Below are positions 1 through 5,918 of a stretch of DNA of 6,289 bases, in pieces. The first letter of the stretch is position 1. Each line of letters starts with the position of its first letter. Position numbers and translations under genes: made by a program. Below the pieces are notes generated by a model. It made no database searches, had not been told where the DNA came from, and saw only the letters and a list, made by a program, of their open reading frames with translations. Source of the stretch: Bifidobacteriaceae bacterium (lineage in GTDB: Bacteria; Actinomycetota; Actinomycetes; Actinomycetales; WQXJ01). The DNA is taken from the NCBI GenBank assembly GCA_031278665.1, contig JAITKC010000061.1, forward strand, positions 1 to 6,289, written 5' to 3'.

Positions 1-498
1 TCCTTTGGGCTCGAGGGTTTCCTTCATCCATTCGATCATTTCGCCGGACTTCTCAGCCCAGGTCTTGTACATGAGCATGTTCACGTCGCCGGCTTGCGTC
101 ATGTTCGCATGGTTCATCAGGGTCGCCGGGTCCTCGTAGTGGTCGGGCTCGAGACTCGAGTTGAGCGCGCCGATCGCTTCGCGCGCCATAGCGATCTGGA
201 CGCCCTTTTCAAGCACAATGACTTTCGAGCCGTTCTGCGCCGCCGTGGTCGCGGCCACCAGCCCGCCGTTACCAGCCCCGACTATGACGAGATCGGCTTC
301 CAGAGTTTCGGCGATGTCGGTGATGGCTTCTGGCTTGTCGCGCCAAGAACTCGCGCCTTGGCTTTGGTCGGAGGGGCTGGCTGTCGACTCCCCCGGCGCC
401 TTCGGGGCGCATCCGGCGAGCGCCCCCGCCGCGGCGAGTGTTCCGGTGGTTCCGATGCCGGCCAGGAAGCCGCGGCGGCTAATGGTTTTGTCTCTCAT
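1..498 (-). CDS. Tat-exported lipoprotein flavoprotein (FAD-binding fumarate-reductase/ketosteroid-dehydrogenase type), 5' part only
   Basis: Reading leftwards from the ATG at 498-496, the frame stays open to the window edge, so only 166 N-terminal codons are present; full family members usually run to about 500-600 residues. Residues 7-14 (SRRGFLAG) are a twin-arginine signal, followed by an Ala/Gly-rich hydrophobic stretch and a lipobox LAGC with Cys30, so the protein is expected to be Tat-exported and lipid-anchored. A polar Ser/Pro-rich linker (about 31-55) leads into a Rossmann dinucleotide site: a beta-strand, GAGNGG at 74-79, and VIVLEK ending near residue 98, where Glu97 would bind the FAD ribose. 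This is typical of the FAD_binding_2 family, which includes soluble or extracytoplasmic fumarate-type reductases. The substrate cannot be told because the catalytic part is missing. The start is supported by AGGGAGGG at 503-510 (minus strand), 4 nt before the ATG. It is transcribed away from the otsAB side. Confidence 0.88.
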   Translation of the reverse strand, partial: MRDKTISRRGFLAGIGTTGTLAAAGALAGCAPKAPGESTASPSDQSQGASSWRDKPEAITDIAETLEADLVIVGAGNGGLVAATTAAQNGSKVIVLEKGVQIAMAREAIGALNSSLEPDHYEDPATLMNHANMTQAGDVNMLMYKTWAEKSGEMIEWMKETLEPKG

Positions 499-502
499 TG
501 TG

Positions 503-510
503 CCCTCCCT
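503..510 (-). promoter_or_regulatory. Ribosome binding site of the flavoprotein gene
   Basis: On the minus strand AGGGAGGG lies 4 nt upstream of the ATG at 498. It is a near-ideal Shine-Dalgarno sequence and fixes the start so that the twin-arginine signal is at the very N-terminus. Confidence 0.7.
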
Positions 511-624
511 AGTTGGGTGTGTCGTTCGCTCGCTCCCTTTTGGGCAAGGATCAGGGCCTGCGCATATCGGGAGCCGGTTGGATCACTCTAGGAAGCTCAG
601 CGCCGCGAAACATCGCGTGAACAG

Positions 625-665
625 GGGTATTTCCGCGGCGGCAGATAACCCGCCCGAAAATACCC
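625..665. repeat. Inverted repeat / stem-loop in the flavoprotein-otsA intergenic region
   Basis: GGGTATTT at 625-632 is perfectly complementary to AAATACCC at 658-665. Inside it a second pair, GGCGG (637-641) and CCGCC (650-654), closes an 8-nt loop. Together they form a two-part stem of 13 base pairs with an internal loop of 4 and 3 nt. There is no T-run on either side, so it is a poor intrinsic terminator. It lies 18 nt before the GTG at 684, so it may be an operator or a structured leader; its function is unknown. Confidence 0.55.
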
Positions 666-683
666 GGAAACAGGTGAGGCAAC

Positions 684-1061
684 GTGACGTCAGTCCACCC
701 GGCTGGGAGGCGCCGCGCGGCCAGGAGGTGGCGGGCGACGCCGGCCACACGGCATCGCGCGAATAACCGCCGGCGGCGGCCGTGGCGAGGCGGCAACCAT
801 GTCGAGATTGTCACCGGCGCGATTCTGCGAACCGGCCTGACGCGGGACCAATTGGCGGCGGCTCTCAATCTCGAGGCCACGCCCTTTAGCGCCCTGGTCG
901 CGTTGCCCGTGGACAAAACATCCGACTACGTGTTCGATAAGCTTTTCCCCGACCTGGCCGATGACGGCGGCCAGGCCCAGGTGGACTCAGCGCCAGGAAA
1001 CTGGTTCGCGTACTGGCGCGTTCGCGACGCCGCCACCCAGACCGACATCCGCGCCCACTGA
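684..1061 (+). CDS. Orphan hypothetical protein or gene remnant (125 aa)
   Basis: The ORF starts with GTG at 684, has GGTGAGG (673-679) 4 nt upstream, and ends with TGA at 1059-1061. I do not recognise the product. The first 40 residues are extremely Arg-rich (runs such as RRRR) and look like translated non-coding DNA. From about residue 42 onwards the composition is protein-like, with GC-biased third positions, a helical stretch around TRDQLAAALN, and later FDKLFPDLAD and NWFAYWRV. No signal peptide or membrane segment is visible. Two readings fit: a real small gene upstream of otsA in the same direction (132 nt between them), or the tail of an older gene that lost its 5' end. There is no other in-frame ATG, GTG or TTG start near residue 40 that would give a cleaner N-terminus, which favours a remnant. 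No function is proposed. Confidence 0.35.
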   Translation: MTSVHPAGRRRAARRWRATPATRHRANNRRRRPWRGGNHVEIVTGAILRTGLTRDQLAAALNLEATPFSALVALPVDKTSDYVFDKLFPDLADDGGQAQVDSAPGNWFAYWRVRDAATQTDIRAH

Positions 1062-1118
1062 GCCGCAAGCAGGCGGCCCAACGCCCGTCCCCGCCGTCCC
1101 CGCAAGTAGGCCGACCGG

Positions 1119-1132
1119 GCACGCGGCCGTGC
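1119..1132. other. Short hairpin upstream of otsA
   Basis: GCACG (1119-1123) and CGTGC (1128-1132) form a perfect 5-bp stem with a CGGC tetraloop. Only a short TTT (1142-1144) follows, after an interval, so termination of transcription from the upstream ORF is possible but weakly supported. It marks the boundary between the orphan ORF and the AT-richer segment preceding otsA. Confidence 0.25.
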
Positions 1133-1134
1133 GA

Positions 1135-1160
1135 TTGAGTCTTTGCACTATCATTACCAT
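1135..1160 (+). promoter_or_regulatory. Possible otsA promoter segment
   Basis: After the GC-rich stretch ending near 1132, the sequence turns AT-richer just before otsA. It contains TATCAT (1149-1154) and TACCAT (1155-1160), both fitting the -10 pattern TANNNT. The only -35-like hexamer, TTGAGT (1135-1140), is too close (14 nt or less) to be convincing. The placement is sensible but the promoter call is weak. Confidence 0.22.
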
Positions 1161-1181
1161 TCAGTTGCCCCGGATATGGCT

Positions 1182-1189
1182 AGGAGAGG
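1182..1189 (+). promoter_or_regulatory. Ribosome binding site that sets the otsA start
   Basis: AGGAGAGG at 1182-1189 is followed by the ATG at 1194 with a 4-nt gap (7 nt from the GGAG core). In-frame candidates further upstream (TTG 1143, ATG 1176) would place this site inside the coding sequence, so 1194 is preferred. Confidence 0.7.
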
Positions 1190-1193
1190 CTGG

Positions 1194-2600
1194 ATGACTG
1201 CCACGCTGTCTGATTTGGTTGTGGTGTCTAATCGGCTTCCCATCGACGTGTCGGTGGCGGCTGACGGATCGATGACTTACCGCCGGTCGCCCGGCGGCCT
1301 GGTGGCCGCCTTGCAACCGGTGTTGAGCGCCCGCTCGGGGGCTTGGATCGGCTGGCCGGGGGCGCCCGATTTCAGTTTCGAGCCGGTGCGTTTAGACGGC
1401 ATTTTGTCGATTCCGGTGGCCTTGACGGCCGAAGACATCGCCGACTATTACGAGGGATTCTCAAACGCCACTCTTTGGCCGCTCTACCACGACGTCATCA
1501 CGCAGCCGGAGTACCACCGCGAGTGGCATGAGGCCTACCGGACGGTCAACGCCAAATTCGCCGAGGCGGCGGCCTCTTCGGCGGCCGAAGGCGGCACAGT
1601 CTGGGTTCACGACTATCAACTGCAATTGGCGCCGTCGATGATCAAACAGCTTCGACCGGATGTGAAAGTCGGATTTTTCAATCACATCCCTTTCCCGCCG
1701 GAAGCCCTGTTCGCGCAACTGCCCTGGCGGCGCGAAATCCTGATGGGACTGCTGGGCGCCGATCTGATCGGTTTCCAGCGCGCCCAAGACGCCGGCAACT
1801 TCCGGTCTTGCGTTCGGCGGCTGACCGGGCTGGCCACCCGCGGCCACCAGATTTTGGTGCGCGAGTCCGACGGCTCGGTGCGCGACGTCTTGTCGGCCGC
1901 CTTCCCGATCTCGATCGACTCGGCCGCGGTCGACGCCCGCGCGCGGCTGCCCCGGGTCCAGGCGCGCGCCCGCGAGATCCGGTCCGAACTGGGCAACCCC
2001 GACCGTATTTTGTTCGGGGTCGACCGGCTCGACTACACCAAGGGAATCGCCCACCGCTTGAAGGCCTATGAGGAACTGCTGCGCGAGCGGCGGCTGAAGG
2101 TGCCGGGCGTGGTGATGGTGCAGGTGGCGAGCCCCTCGCGGGTGGGAGTCAGCGCCTATCAGACGCTCCGGGACGATGTCGAGACGACAGTCGGGCGGAT
2201 CGCCGGCGACTTCGGCTCGCTTGGCTCGCCCGCCATCCACTATCTGCACCAGAATCAGGACGCCGACGAGATGGCGGCTTTGTATCTGGCGGCCGACGTG
2301 ATGTTGGTGACGGCCTTGCGGGACGGCATGAACCTGGTCGCCAAGGAATACGTCGCCTCCCGCGTGGACGGGCGCGGCGCGCTGGTGTTGTCCGAGTTCG
2401 CCGGCGCGGCCGACGAACTGCGCCATGCCCTGCTGGTCAACCCACACGACATCGACGGCCTGAAGGCCTCGATACTGCGGGCGGCCGCCATGACCCCGAA
2501 AGAGCAGCGCCGCCGGATGCAGGCGCTGCGCCGCCGGGTGATCGAAAACGACGTCTCCCGCTGGGCGTCGTCTTTCCTCGACACCTTGGCGCGGCGGTGA
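1194..2600 (+). CDS. otsA: Trehalose-6-phosphate synthase (GT20)
   Basis: Transfers glucose from UDP-glucose to glucose-6-phosphate, giving trehalose-6-phosphate; cytoplasmic, first step of the OtsA-OtsB pathway. The 468 residues match the usual OtsA length (about 470). Family motifs appear in order: VVVSNRLPI (9-17, with Arg14), RSPGGL (31-36), LWPLYH (94-99), VHDYQL (138-143, Asp140), FFNHIPFPP (161-169, His164), DRLDYTKG (277-284, with the phosphate/UDP-binding Arg278 and Lys283) and LRDGMNLVAKEY (375-386, with Asp377 and Glu385 of the GT-B nucleotide-sugar site). By comparison with E. coli OtsA, all substrate-contacting residues I can place are present. The start at 1194 is chosen for its Shine-Dalgarno site and because the conserved fold begins at once. 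It overlaps otsB by GTGA, indicating a two-gene operon with translational coupling. The C-terminus is short, with no fused phosphatase domain. Confidence 0.96.
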   Translation: MTATLSDLVVVSNRLPIDVSVAADGSMTYRRSPGGLVAALQPVLSARSGAWIGWPGAPDFSFEPVRLDGILSIPVALTAEDIADYYEGFSNATLWPLYHDVITQPEYHREWHEAYRTVNAKFAEAAASSAAEGGTVWVHDYQLQLAPSMIKQLRPDVKVGFFNHIPFPPEALFAQLPWRREILMGLLGADLIGFQRAQDAGNFRSCVRRLTGLATRGHQILVRESDGSVRDVLSAAFPISIDSAAVDARARLPRVQARAREIRSELGNPDRILFGVDRLDYTKGIAHRLKAYEELLRERRLKVPGVVMVQVASPSRVGVSAYQTLRDDVETTVGRIAGDFGSLGSPAIHYLHQNQDADEMAALYLAADVMLVTALRDGMNLVAKEYVASRVDGRGALVLSEFAGAADELRHALLVNPHDIDGLKASILRAAAMTPKEQRRRMQALRRRVIENDVSRWASSFLDTLARR

Positions 2601-3385
2601 CCAGTTCGGACTGGGCGGGACCGATCGCGCGCCTGGCCGGCGCCGACCGGCTCCTGGTGGCGCTGGATTTCGACGGCACGCTGGCGCCGTTGGTCGAAGA
2701 CCCGGCGGCGTCCCGGCCGGTCCCGCCGGCCGTCCAGGCCTTGGCCCGGTTGGCCCGGCTGGAGCGGGTCCGCTTGGCGCTGGTCTCCGGGCGCCCGGCC
2801 GAGGACCTGGCCCGCCTCGCCCGCCCGCCCGAGGGCACGGCGTTGATCGGCTCGCACGGGGCCGAGCGCGGCCGGATGGCGGGCGGGTCGGCGGTGTTGG
2901 AACCGGTCGCCTTGTCGCCGGCGCGCGAGCAGCGCCTGCGCTCGATCACGGCGGCCCTGACGCGCCTGGCCGGCGCCGGCGCCGGCGCCTGGGTTGAGTC
3001 GAAGCCGTTCGCGGCGGTTTTCCACACCCGTCCGATGGCCGACCGCTTGGCCGCCGCCCAACTAGAGGCCGAGGCCGCCGAACTCGGCCGCGAACTGGGC
3101 GGACATGTGCTGCGCGGCAAAATGGTGGTCGAGGTGGCGGTTCTGCCGGTCGGCAAGTCGGCCGCTTTGGCCCGCCTGCGGCGCTCCGCCGATGCCGACC
3201 GATTGGTTTTCGCCGGCGACGACACCACCGACGAACTCGCCTTGAGAACTATCAGTCCGCCCGACCTGGGCGTCAAAGTGGGCGCGGGCCCAACCGCCGC
3301 CGAATTGCGGCTGGCCGATCCTTGGGCCGTCGGGTCTTTCCTGGCCGCCCTGGCCGCCGCCATCGAAGCCCACCCGAACCGATAA
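2597..3385 (+). CDS. otsB: Trehalose-6-phosphate phosphatase (HAD superfamily)
   Basis: Removes the phosphate from trehalose-6-phosphate to give free trehalose, completing the pathway begun by OtsA. The 262-residue length is normal for a stand-alone OtsB. HAD motifs are all visible: motif I DFDGT at 24-28 (nucleophile Asp24, acid/base Asp26), motif II LVSGR at 62-66 (Ser64), the family signature GSHGAE at 85-90, Lys187 in VGKSAAL (motif III), and motif IV GDDTTDE at 207-213 (Mg-binding Asp208/Asp209). The cap region lies between about 95 and 180 and includes an Ala-Gly repeat at 125-131. The GTG start at 2597 overlaps the otsA stop (GTGA), and there is no strong separate ribosome binding site, so translation is probably coupled to otsA. 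The gene ends 36 bp before a convergent gene, with a hairpin between them. Confidence 0.95.
   Translation: MTSSDWAGPIARLAGADRLLVALDFDGTLAPLVEDPAASRPVPPAVQALARLARLERVRLALVSGRPAEDLARLARPPEGTALIGSHGAERGRMAGGSAVLEPVALSPAREQRLRSITAALTRLAGAGAGAWVESKPFAAVFHTRPMADRLAAAQLEAEAAELGRELGGHVLRGKMVVEVAVLPVGKSAALARLRRSADADRLVFAGDDTTDELALRTISPPDLGVKVGAGPTAAELRLADPWAVGSFLAALAAAIEAHPNR
2969..2989 (+). repeat. GCCGGC hexanucleotide repeat inside otsB
   Basis: Three tandem GCCGGC units plus a trailing GCC encode Ala-Gly-Ala-Gly-Ala-Gly-Ala at residues 125-131 of OtsB. The unit is 6 bp, so gain or loss of copies keeps the reading frame. It lies in the cap region, away from the catalytic motifs. Confidence 0.6.
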
Positions 3386-3404
3386 CCGCCGGAACGCCGG
3401 GCGG
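3386..3404. terminator. Hairpin between convergent otsB and epimerase genes
   Basis: Immediately after the otsB stop, CCG+CCGG (3386-3392) pairs with CCGG+CGG (3397-3400 and 3402-3404) around an AACG tetraloop with one bulged G (3401). This gives about seven GC pairs. On the plus strand a short TTT follows at 3410-3412; the minus strand has no clear T-run. Its position in a 36-bp gap between two convergent genes suits a bidirectional terminator, although the missing U-tract makes it a weak example. Confidence 0.45.
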
Positions 3405-3421
3405 CGCTGTTTCTGGCCGGA

Positions 3422-4384
3422 TCACCAGCCTTTGAGGCGCCAGACCGCCTGATGGGATTGGCCGGGGGCCAGCCAGATCAGGTCTTGACGGCTGTTGAAG
3501 GCGTCCGGCGGGCAGGTCATCGGCTCGACCGCCAGCCCCAGTCGGTTGGGGGCCGGTTTGGGCAGATCGGCGGTGTGGACCTGGACCCAGGGGCAGGCCT
3601 GGTCCCAGGCGATCGCGGCGCCGCTGCCGGACGGGTCTTCCAAGACGGCTTCGGCGAAGCCGTCGGCGTCCCAGGCCACATCGCAGAAGGCGTGGTCGAT
3701 CTGGACGCCGCCGAGCACCCGGCCGGCCCGGAAGTCGAAGTCGCCGCCGTCCACGTCCCGCCGCCCGGCCGGCGCCAGCCGGGCGCCCTCGGTGGCGATG
3801 AAACCGCCGGCCGGCAGGGTCAGCCGCCACTGGTCGAGCGGGGCCGGGCCGGCCACCAGATAGGGATGCGGTCCGGTTCCGTAGGGAGCGGTCCCCGGGC
3901 CGATGTTGCGCGCCGTCACCCGCCAGTCAAGGCCGCCGACGGCGTCGAGCCGGTAGGCGACCTCCAGAGCGATTCGCCAGGGGTAGCCGGCCTGCGGTTC
4001 GATCACCTGCGACAGCGACACCGACGCCGGGTCGCGGGCGGTGACGGCGAAGTCGAGCCACAAGGCCAAGCCGTGTAAAGCGTGCGAGCGTTCCGGCTCG
4101 GTCAGCGCCAGTTGGCGCGCGGCATCGGCGGACGAACCGTCGCCGGCGCCGGGCGAACTGTAACGGCCGTCGATGACGCGGTTCGGCCAAGGCGCCAAGA
4201 CCGCCCCGCGGTAAGACGGGCGAACCTGGTCGGCGTGGTAGGGGACGACCAAATCCCGGCCGTCTAGCCGCAACCGCCGAAGCGAGGCGCCGACCGAGGC
4301 GATCGCCGCCCGATAGGGGCCGGCGGCGATGGCGAACTGCTCGCCGCTGAGCGGGCGCGGGACGGGCGACAAAGTCGGGGACAT
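3422..4384 (-). CDS. Aldose 1-epimerase (mutarotase) family protein
   Basis: Interconverts the alpha and beta anomers of free aldoses such as glucose, galactose or xylose; cytoplasmic (no signal peptide). With the ATG at 4384 the protein is 320 residues, normal for the family. Visible features are the N-terminal beta region from about residue 12, PWPNRVIDGRY (65-75) with the substrate-binding Asn/Arg, HALHGL (101-106, His104), GPHPYL (171-176, His173, the likely general acid), DHAF (230-233) and AVEPMTCPPDAF (285-296, with Glu287 as the likely general base). The EPMTCPPDAF form is typical of the actinobacterial GalM-like branch. The frame is open upstream, with an ATG at 4474 that would add 30 residues and overlap the preceding gene by 23 nt. 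I prefer 4384 because the family homology begins just after it, but it lacks a good ribosome binding site. It follows the GH10 gene by 67 nt in the same direction, so it is probably co-transcribed and acts on sugars that enzyme releases. Confidence 0.9.
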   Translation of the reverse strand: MSPTLSPVPRPLSGEQFAIAAGPYRAAIASVGASLRRLRLDGRDLVVPYHADQVRPSYRGAVLAPWPNRVIDGRYSSPGAGDGSSADAARQLALTEPERSHALHGLALWLDFAVTARDPASVSLSQVIEPQAGYPWRIALEVAYRLDAVGGLDWRVTARNIGPGTAPYGTGPHPYLVAGPAPLDQWRLTLPAGGFIATEGARLAPAGRRDVDGGDFDFRAGRVLGGVQIDHAFCDVAWDADGFAEAVLEDPSGSGAAIAWDQACPWVQVHTADLPKPAPNRLGLAVEPMTCPPDAFNSRQDLIWLAPGQSHQAVWRLKGW

Positions 4385-4451
4385 GCCGCCATTGTCGTCC
4401 GCCGCCCCGGCCGGCGGCCGCTGGCCGGTCGGCGACGGCTGGCCGGCCTGG

Positions 4452-5699
4452 TCAGATTGGCGCCACGACGACATCGCGGGGCTGATCCTCCAATCTGGTG
4501 ACGGTGACCGCGCCAAAGCCTTGGGCGGTCGAGACGCGGTAATCGCCGGCGAAGCCGGTCAGCCGGAAGCGGCCCTCGCAGTCGGTCGTCAGACCGGTCG
4601 GCGGAATCCACCAATCGCCTTTGACCAGGCCCTTAAGCGCGTCATAGGCCGGTTTGGGGGTGCCGTCGCGGCGGATCAGGCCGGTCGGTGCGCCAAGCCA
4701 GGAACTGGCGTCGGCGAAGTCCCAGTAGGTGATCGCGGCGACGGCGGGGTGTCCGACCAGCGACCGGTAGTGCCGGGTCAACTGGTCGGCTTGGCGTTCT
4801 TCGCCCTCGGCGGTGCTCGGCCAGTCGGCCGGCCGGTAGTCGTTCAAGTCGACGATCTCCGGCGGCATCAAATGGCCCGAGACCAAGGAGTTCTCGGTCA
4901 AATGCAGCGGCAGGCCGTAGCGGGCGAACCGCTCGACCATCGCCAACATCGTCTCTTCGCCCCAATAGCCTTGGTGCATATGGGTTTGCAGTCCGATGGC
5001 GTCGATCGGCACGCCCGCCTCGAGGCAGCCCTCGATCAGGCATTCGTAGGCCGAACTCAGGTCGAAGTCGTTGAGCAGCAGGAAGGCCCTCGGATTGGCG
5101 GCTTTGGCCTCCGCGAACGACAACCTGATCAACTCGATTCGGCCTTTGGCCAAAGTCAGACGGGTGACGCCGTTGGGCTCGGCGGCGAAGACCGGCGCGA
5201 TGACCGATTCGTTCAGAGCGTCCCAGGTGTCGATCAGGCCGGCGAAGCCCGACACCTCGCGCCGGATGCGGTGGCGCAGTTCGCGTTCGATTTCGCGCAG
5301 CGGCAGATTCGTCAGCCAGGCCGGCTGCTCGGTGTGCCAGGTCAGCGGATGCCCCTTGAGCCGGATTCGCCGATCGGCGAACCAGTCCGCCGCCCGCTTC
5401 AGCCGGGCGGTGCGCGGCTTGCCGCGGTCGGGCTCGAATTGGCCCCAATAGAACGGCAGCGTGGCCGTGTTGAACAACCCCAGCCATTGTTCCGCCAGGG
5501 CCGCGTCGGCCGGCGCGCCTTCGCCGACCGCGAAGTCGATCAGGCAAAAGGGCGCGTTGCCGAAGACGAAGTCGTGGTCTAGCTGCTCGATGGTGACTTC
5601 GGCGCCGGCCAGTGGCTGGCCCTGGCGGTCGATCAGGCGGATTGGCAGGTCGGCCAGGCGATGGCTGAGCGCGGTGTCGGCGGCTGCGACGGTTTGCAT
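4452..5699 (-). CDS. GH10 xylanase-like glycoside hydrolase, no signal peptide
   Basis: Predicted to hydrolyse beta-1,4-xylan-type chains or oligosaccharides with retention. The 415-residue protein has a small N-terminal beta domain (about 17-50; pattern LIDRQGQPLAGAEV, then HDFVFGNAPF) of the kind preceding many GH10 barrels. The (beta/alpha)8 barrel shows LPFYWGQFEP (81-90), GHPLTWH (116-122), WDALNE (159-164, acid/base Glu164), GLQTHMH (236-242), LHLTEN (265-270, nucleophile Glu269) and YWDFADASSW (325-334). A C-terminal beta-rich tail (about 362-415) completes it. Family members usually have TEL-D after the nucleophile; here it is TEN-S, so specificity may differ. No signal peptide or lipobox is seen, so it should act in the cytoplasm on imported oligosaccharides. 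The start at 5699 is supported by AGGGGG at 5705-5710, 5 nt upstream; the frame could extend to a GTG at 5768 without a comparable site. It heads an operon with the epimerase and faces away from the transporter gene. Confidence 0.88.
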   Translation of the reverse strand: MQTVAAADTALSHRLADLPIRLIDRQGQPLAGAEVTIEQLDHDFVFGNAPFCLIDFAVGEGAPADAALAEQWLGLFNTATLPFYWGQFEPDRGKPRTARLKRAADWFADRRIRLKGHPLTWHTEQPAWLTNLPLREIERELRHRIRREVSGFAGLIDTWDALNESVIAPVFAAEPNGVTRLTLAKGRIELIRLSFAEAKAANPRAFLLLNDFDLSSAYECLIEGCLEAGVPIDAIGLQTHMHQGYWGEETMLAMVERFARYGLPLHLTENSLVSGHLMPPEIVDLNDYRPADWPSTAEGEERQADQLTRHYRSLVGHPAVAAITYWDFADASSWLGAPTGLIRRDGTPKPAYDALKGLVKGDWWIPPTGLTTDCEGRFRLTGFAGDYRVSTAQGFGAVTVTRLEDQPRDVVVAPI

Positions 5700-5704
5700 G
5701 GCGA

Positions 5705-5710
5705 CCCCCT
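5705..5710 (-). promoter_or_regulatory. Ribosome binding site of the GH10 gene, overlapping a leader ORF stop
   Basis: Minus-strand AGGGGG lies 5 nt upstream of the ATG at 5699 and decides that start. Its first base is also the last base of the TGA that ends the small upstream ORF, so ribosomes finishing that ORF would sit on this site. Confidence 0.6.
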
Positions 5711-5784
5711 CAGACCCGGCTCGTTCCGGCGGCGCCCGTTGTGTCAGCCGTCGCCAGACAGAACCCACCTGCCAGCTTGCCCAT
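5710..5784 (-). CDS. Possible 24-residue leader peptide upstream of the GH10 gene
   Basis: An ATG at 5784 has GGGAGG (5789-5794, minus strand) 4 nt upstream, a ribosome binding site at least as good as that of the GH10 gene. The ORF encodes 24 residues, beginning MGKLAGGFCLATAD and ending in TSRV, and stops at 5710-5712, 10 nt before the GH10 start and in a different frame. It is too short to recognise and has no run of a single amino acid that would suggest classical attenuation. It may be a leader that couples translation to the GH10 gene, or a chance ORF. Confidence 0.35.
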   Translation of the reverse strand: MGKLAGGFCLATADTTGAAGTSRV

Positions 5785-5805
5785 GATGCCTCCCAGCGCT
5801 ATGAG

Positions 5806-5821
5806 TTTCCGAAATCGTTTC
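5806..5821. promoter_or_regulatory. Operator-like inverted repeats in the GH10 leader
   Basis: Two overlapping inverted repeats share a GAAA arm: TTTC-C-GAAA (5806-5814) and GAAA-TCG-TTTC (5811-5821). GAAA/TTTC arms of this kind are common in binding sites of LacI-family sugar regulators in actinobacteria, though the odd spacing is not a textbook match. The site lies downstream of the proposed GH10 promoter and upstream of the leader ORF, where a bound repressor could block transcription. No regulator gene is in the window. Confidence 0.35.
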
Positions 5822-5887
5822 TAGCCTGTGCCGGCTGATCGCCGTGACTAGGGAACAAAGTAGCACGCCATCGGCTCTGGCCCGGCG

Positions 5888-5905
5888 ACAATGCTATCGA
5901 ATTGT
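5888..5905. repeat. ACAAT/ATTGT inverted repeat over a minus-strand -10 candidate
   Basis: ACAAT (5888-5892) and ATTGT (5901-5905) are complementary arms around an 8-bp core. The core overlaps the minus-strand -10 candidate TAGCAT (5891-5896). An 18-bp dyad over a -10 box fits an operator, but 5-bp arms can occur by chance. Confidence 0.3.
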
Positions 5906-5918
5906 TACCTTTTTTCAC
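5891..5918 (-). promoter_or_regulatory. Candidate promoter of the GH10-epimerase operon
   Basis: On the minus strand GTGAAA (5913-5918, 4 of 6 matches to TTGACA) is followed after 16 nt by TAGCAT (5891-5896, fitting TANNNT). This would give a leader of roughly 185 nt that includes the GAAA/TTTC operator-like site and the 24-codon ORF. It is a pattern match only. Confidence 0.32.

Noticed and set aside
94..766. Plus-strand ORFs antisense to and beyond the flavoprotein gene
   Set aside because: The minus strand here encodes a Tat signal, lipobox and FAD site in order, so the plus-strand frames are shadows.
551..916. Minus-strand ORF of 121 codons in the 499-1193 gap
   Set aside because: Arg-rich product with no domain-like region, and it competes with the plus-strand ORF whose tail looks more like protein.
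1461..2447. Long minus-strand open frame (328 codons) opposite otsA
   Set aside because: It lies wholly within otsA, whose product matches GT20 motifs throughout; the antisense product is rich in Arg, Gln, His and Gly with no recognisable domain, as expected for a shadow frame in GC-rich DNA.
2255..3363. Two minus-strand open frames opposite otsA/otsB
   Set aside because: Both are antisense to catalytic motifs of real genes and have low-complexity Ala/Arg/Ser-rich products.
4329..5582. Long plus-strand open frame (417 codons) opposite the GH10 and epimerase genes
   Set aside because: It spans two well-supported genes on the other strand and gives a Gly/Arg/Gln-rich product without motifs; it is a codon-bias artefact.
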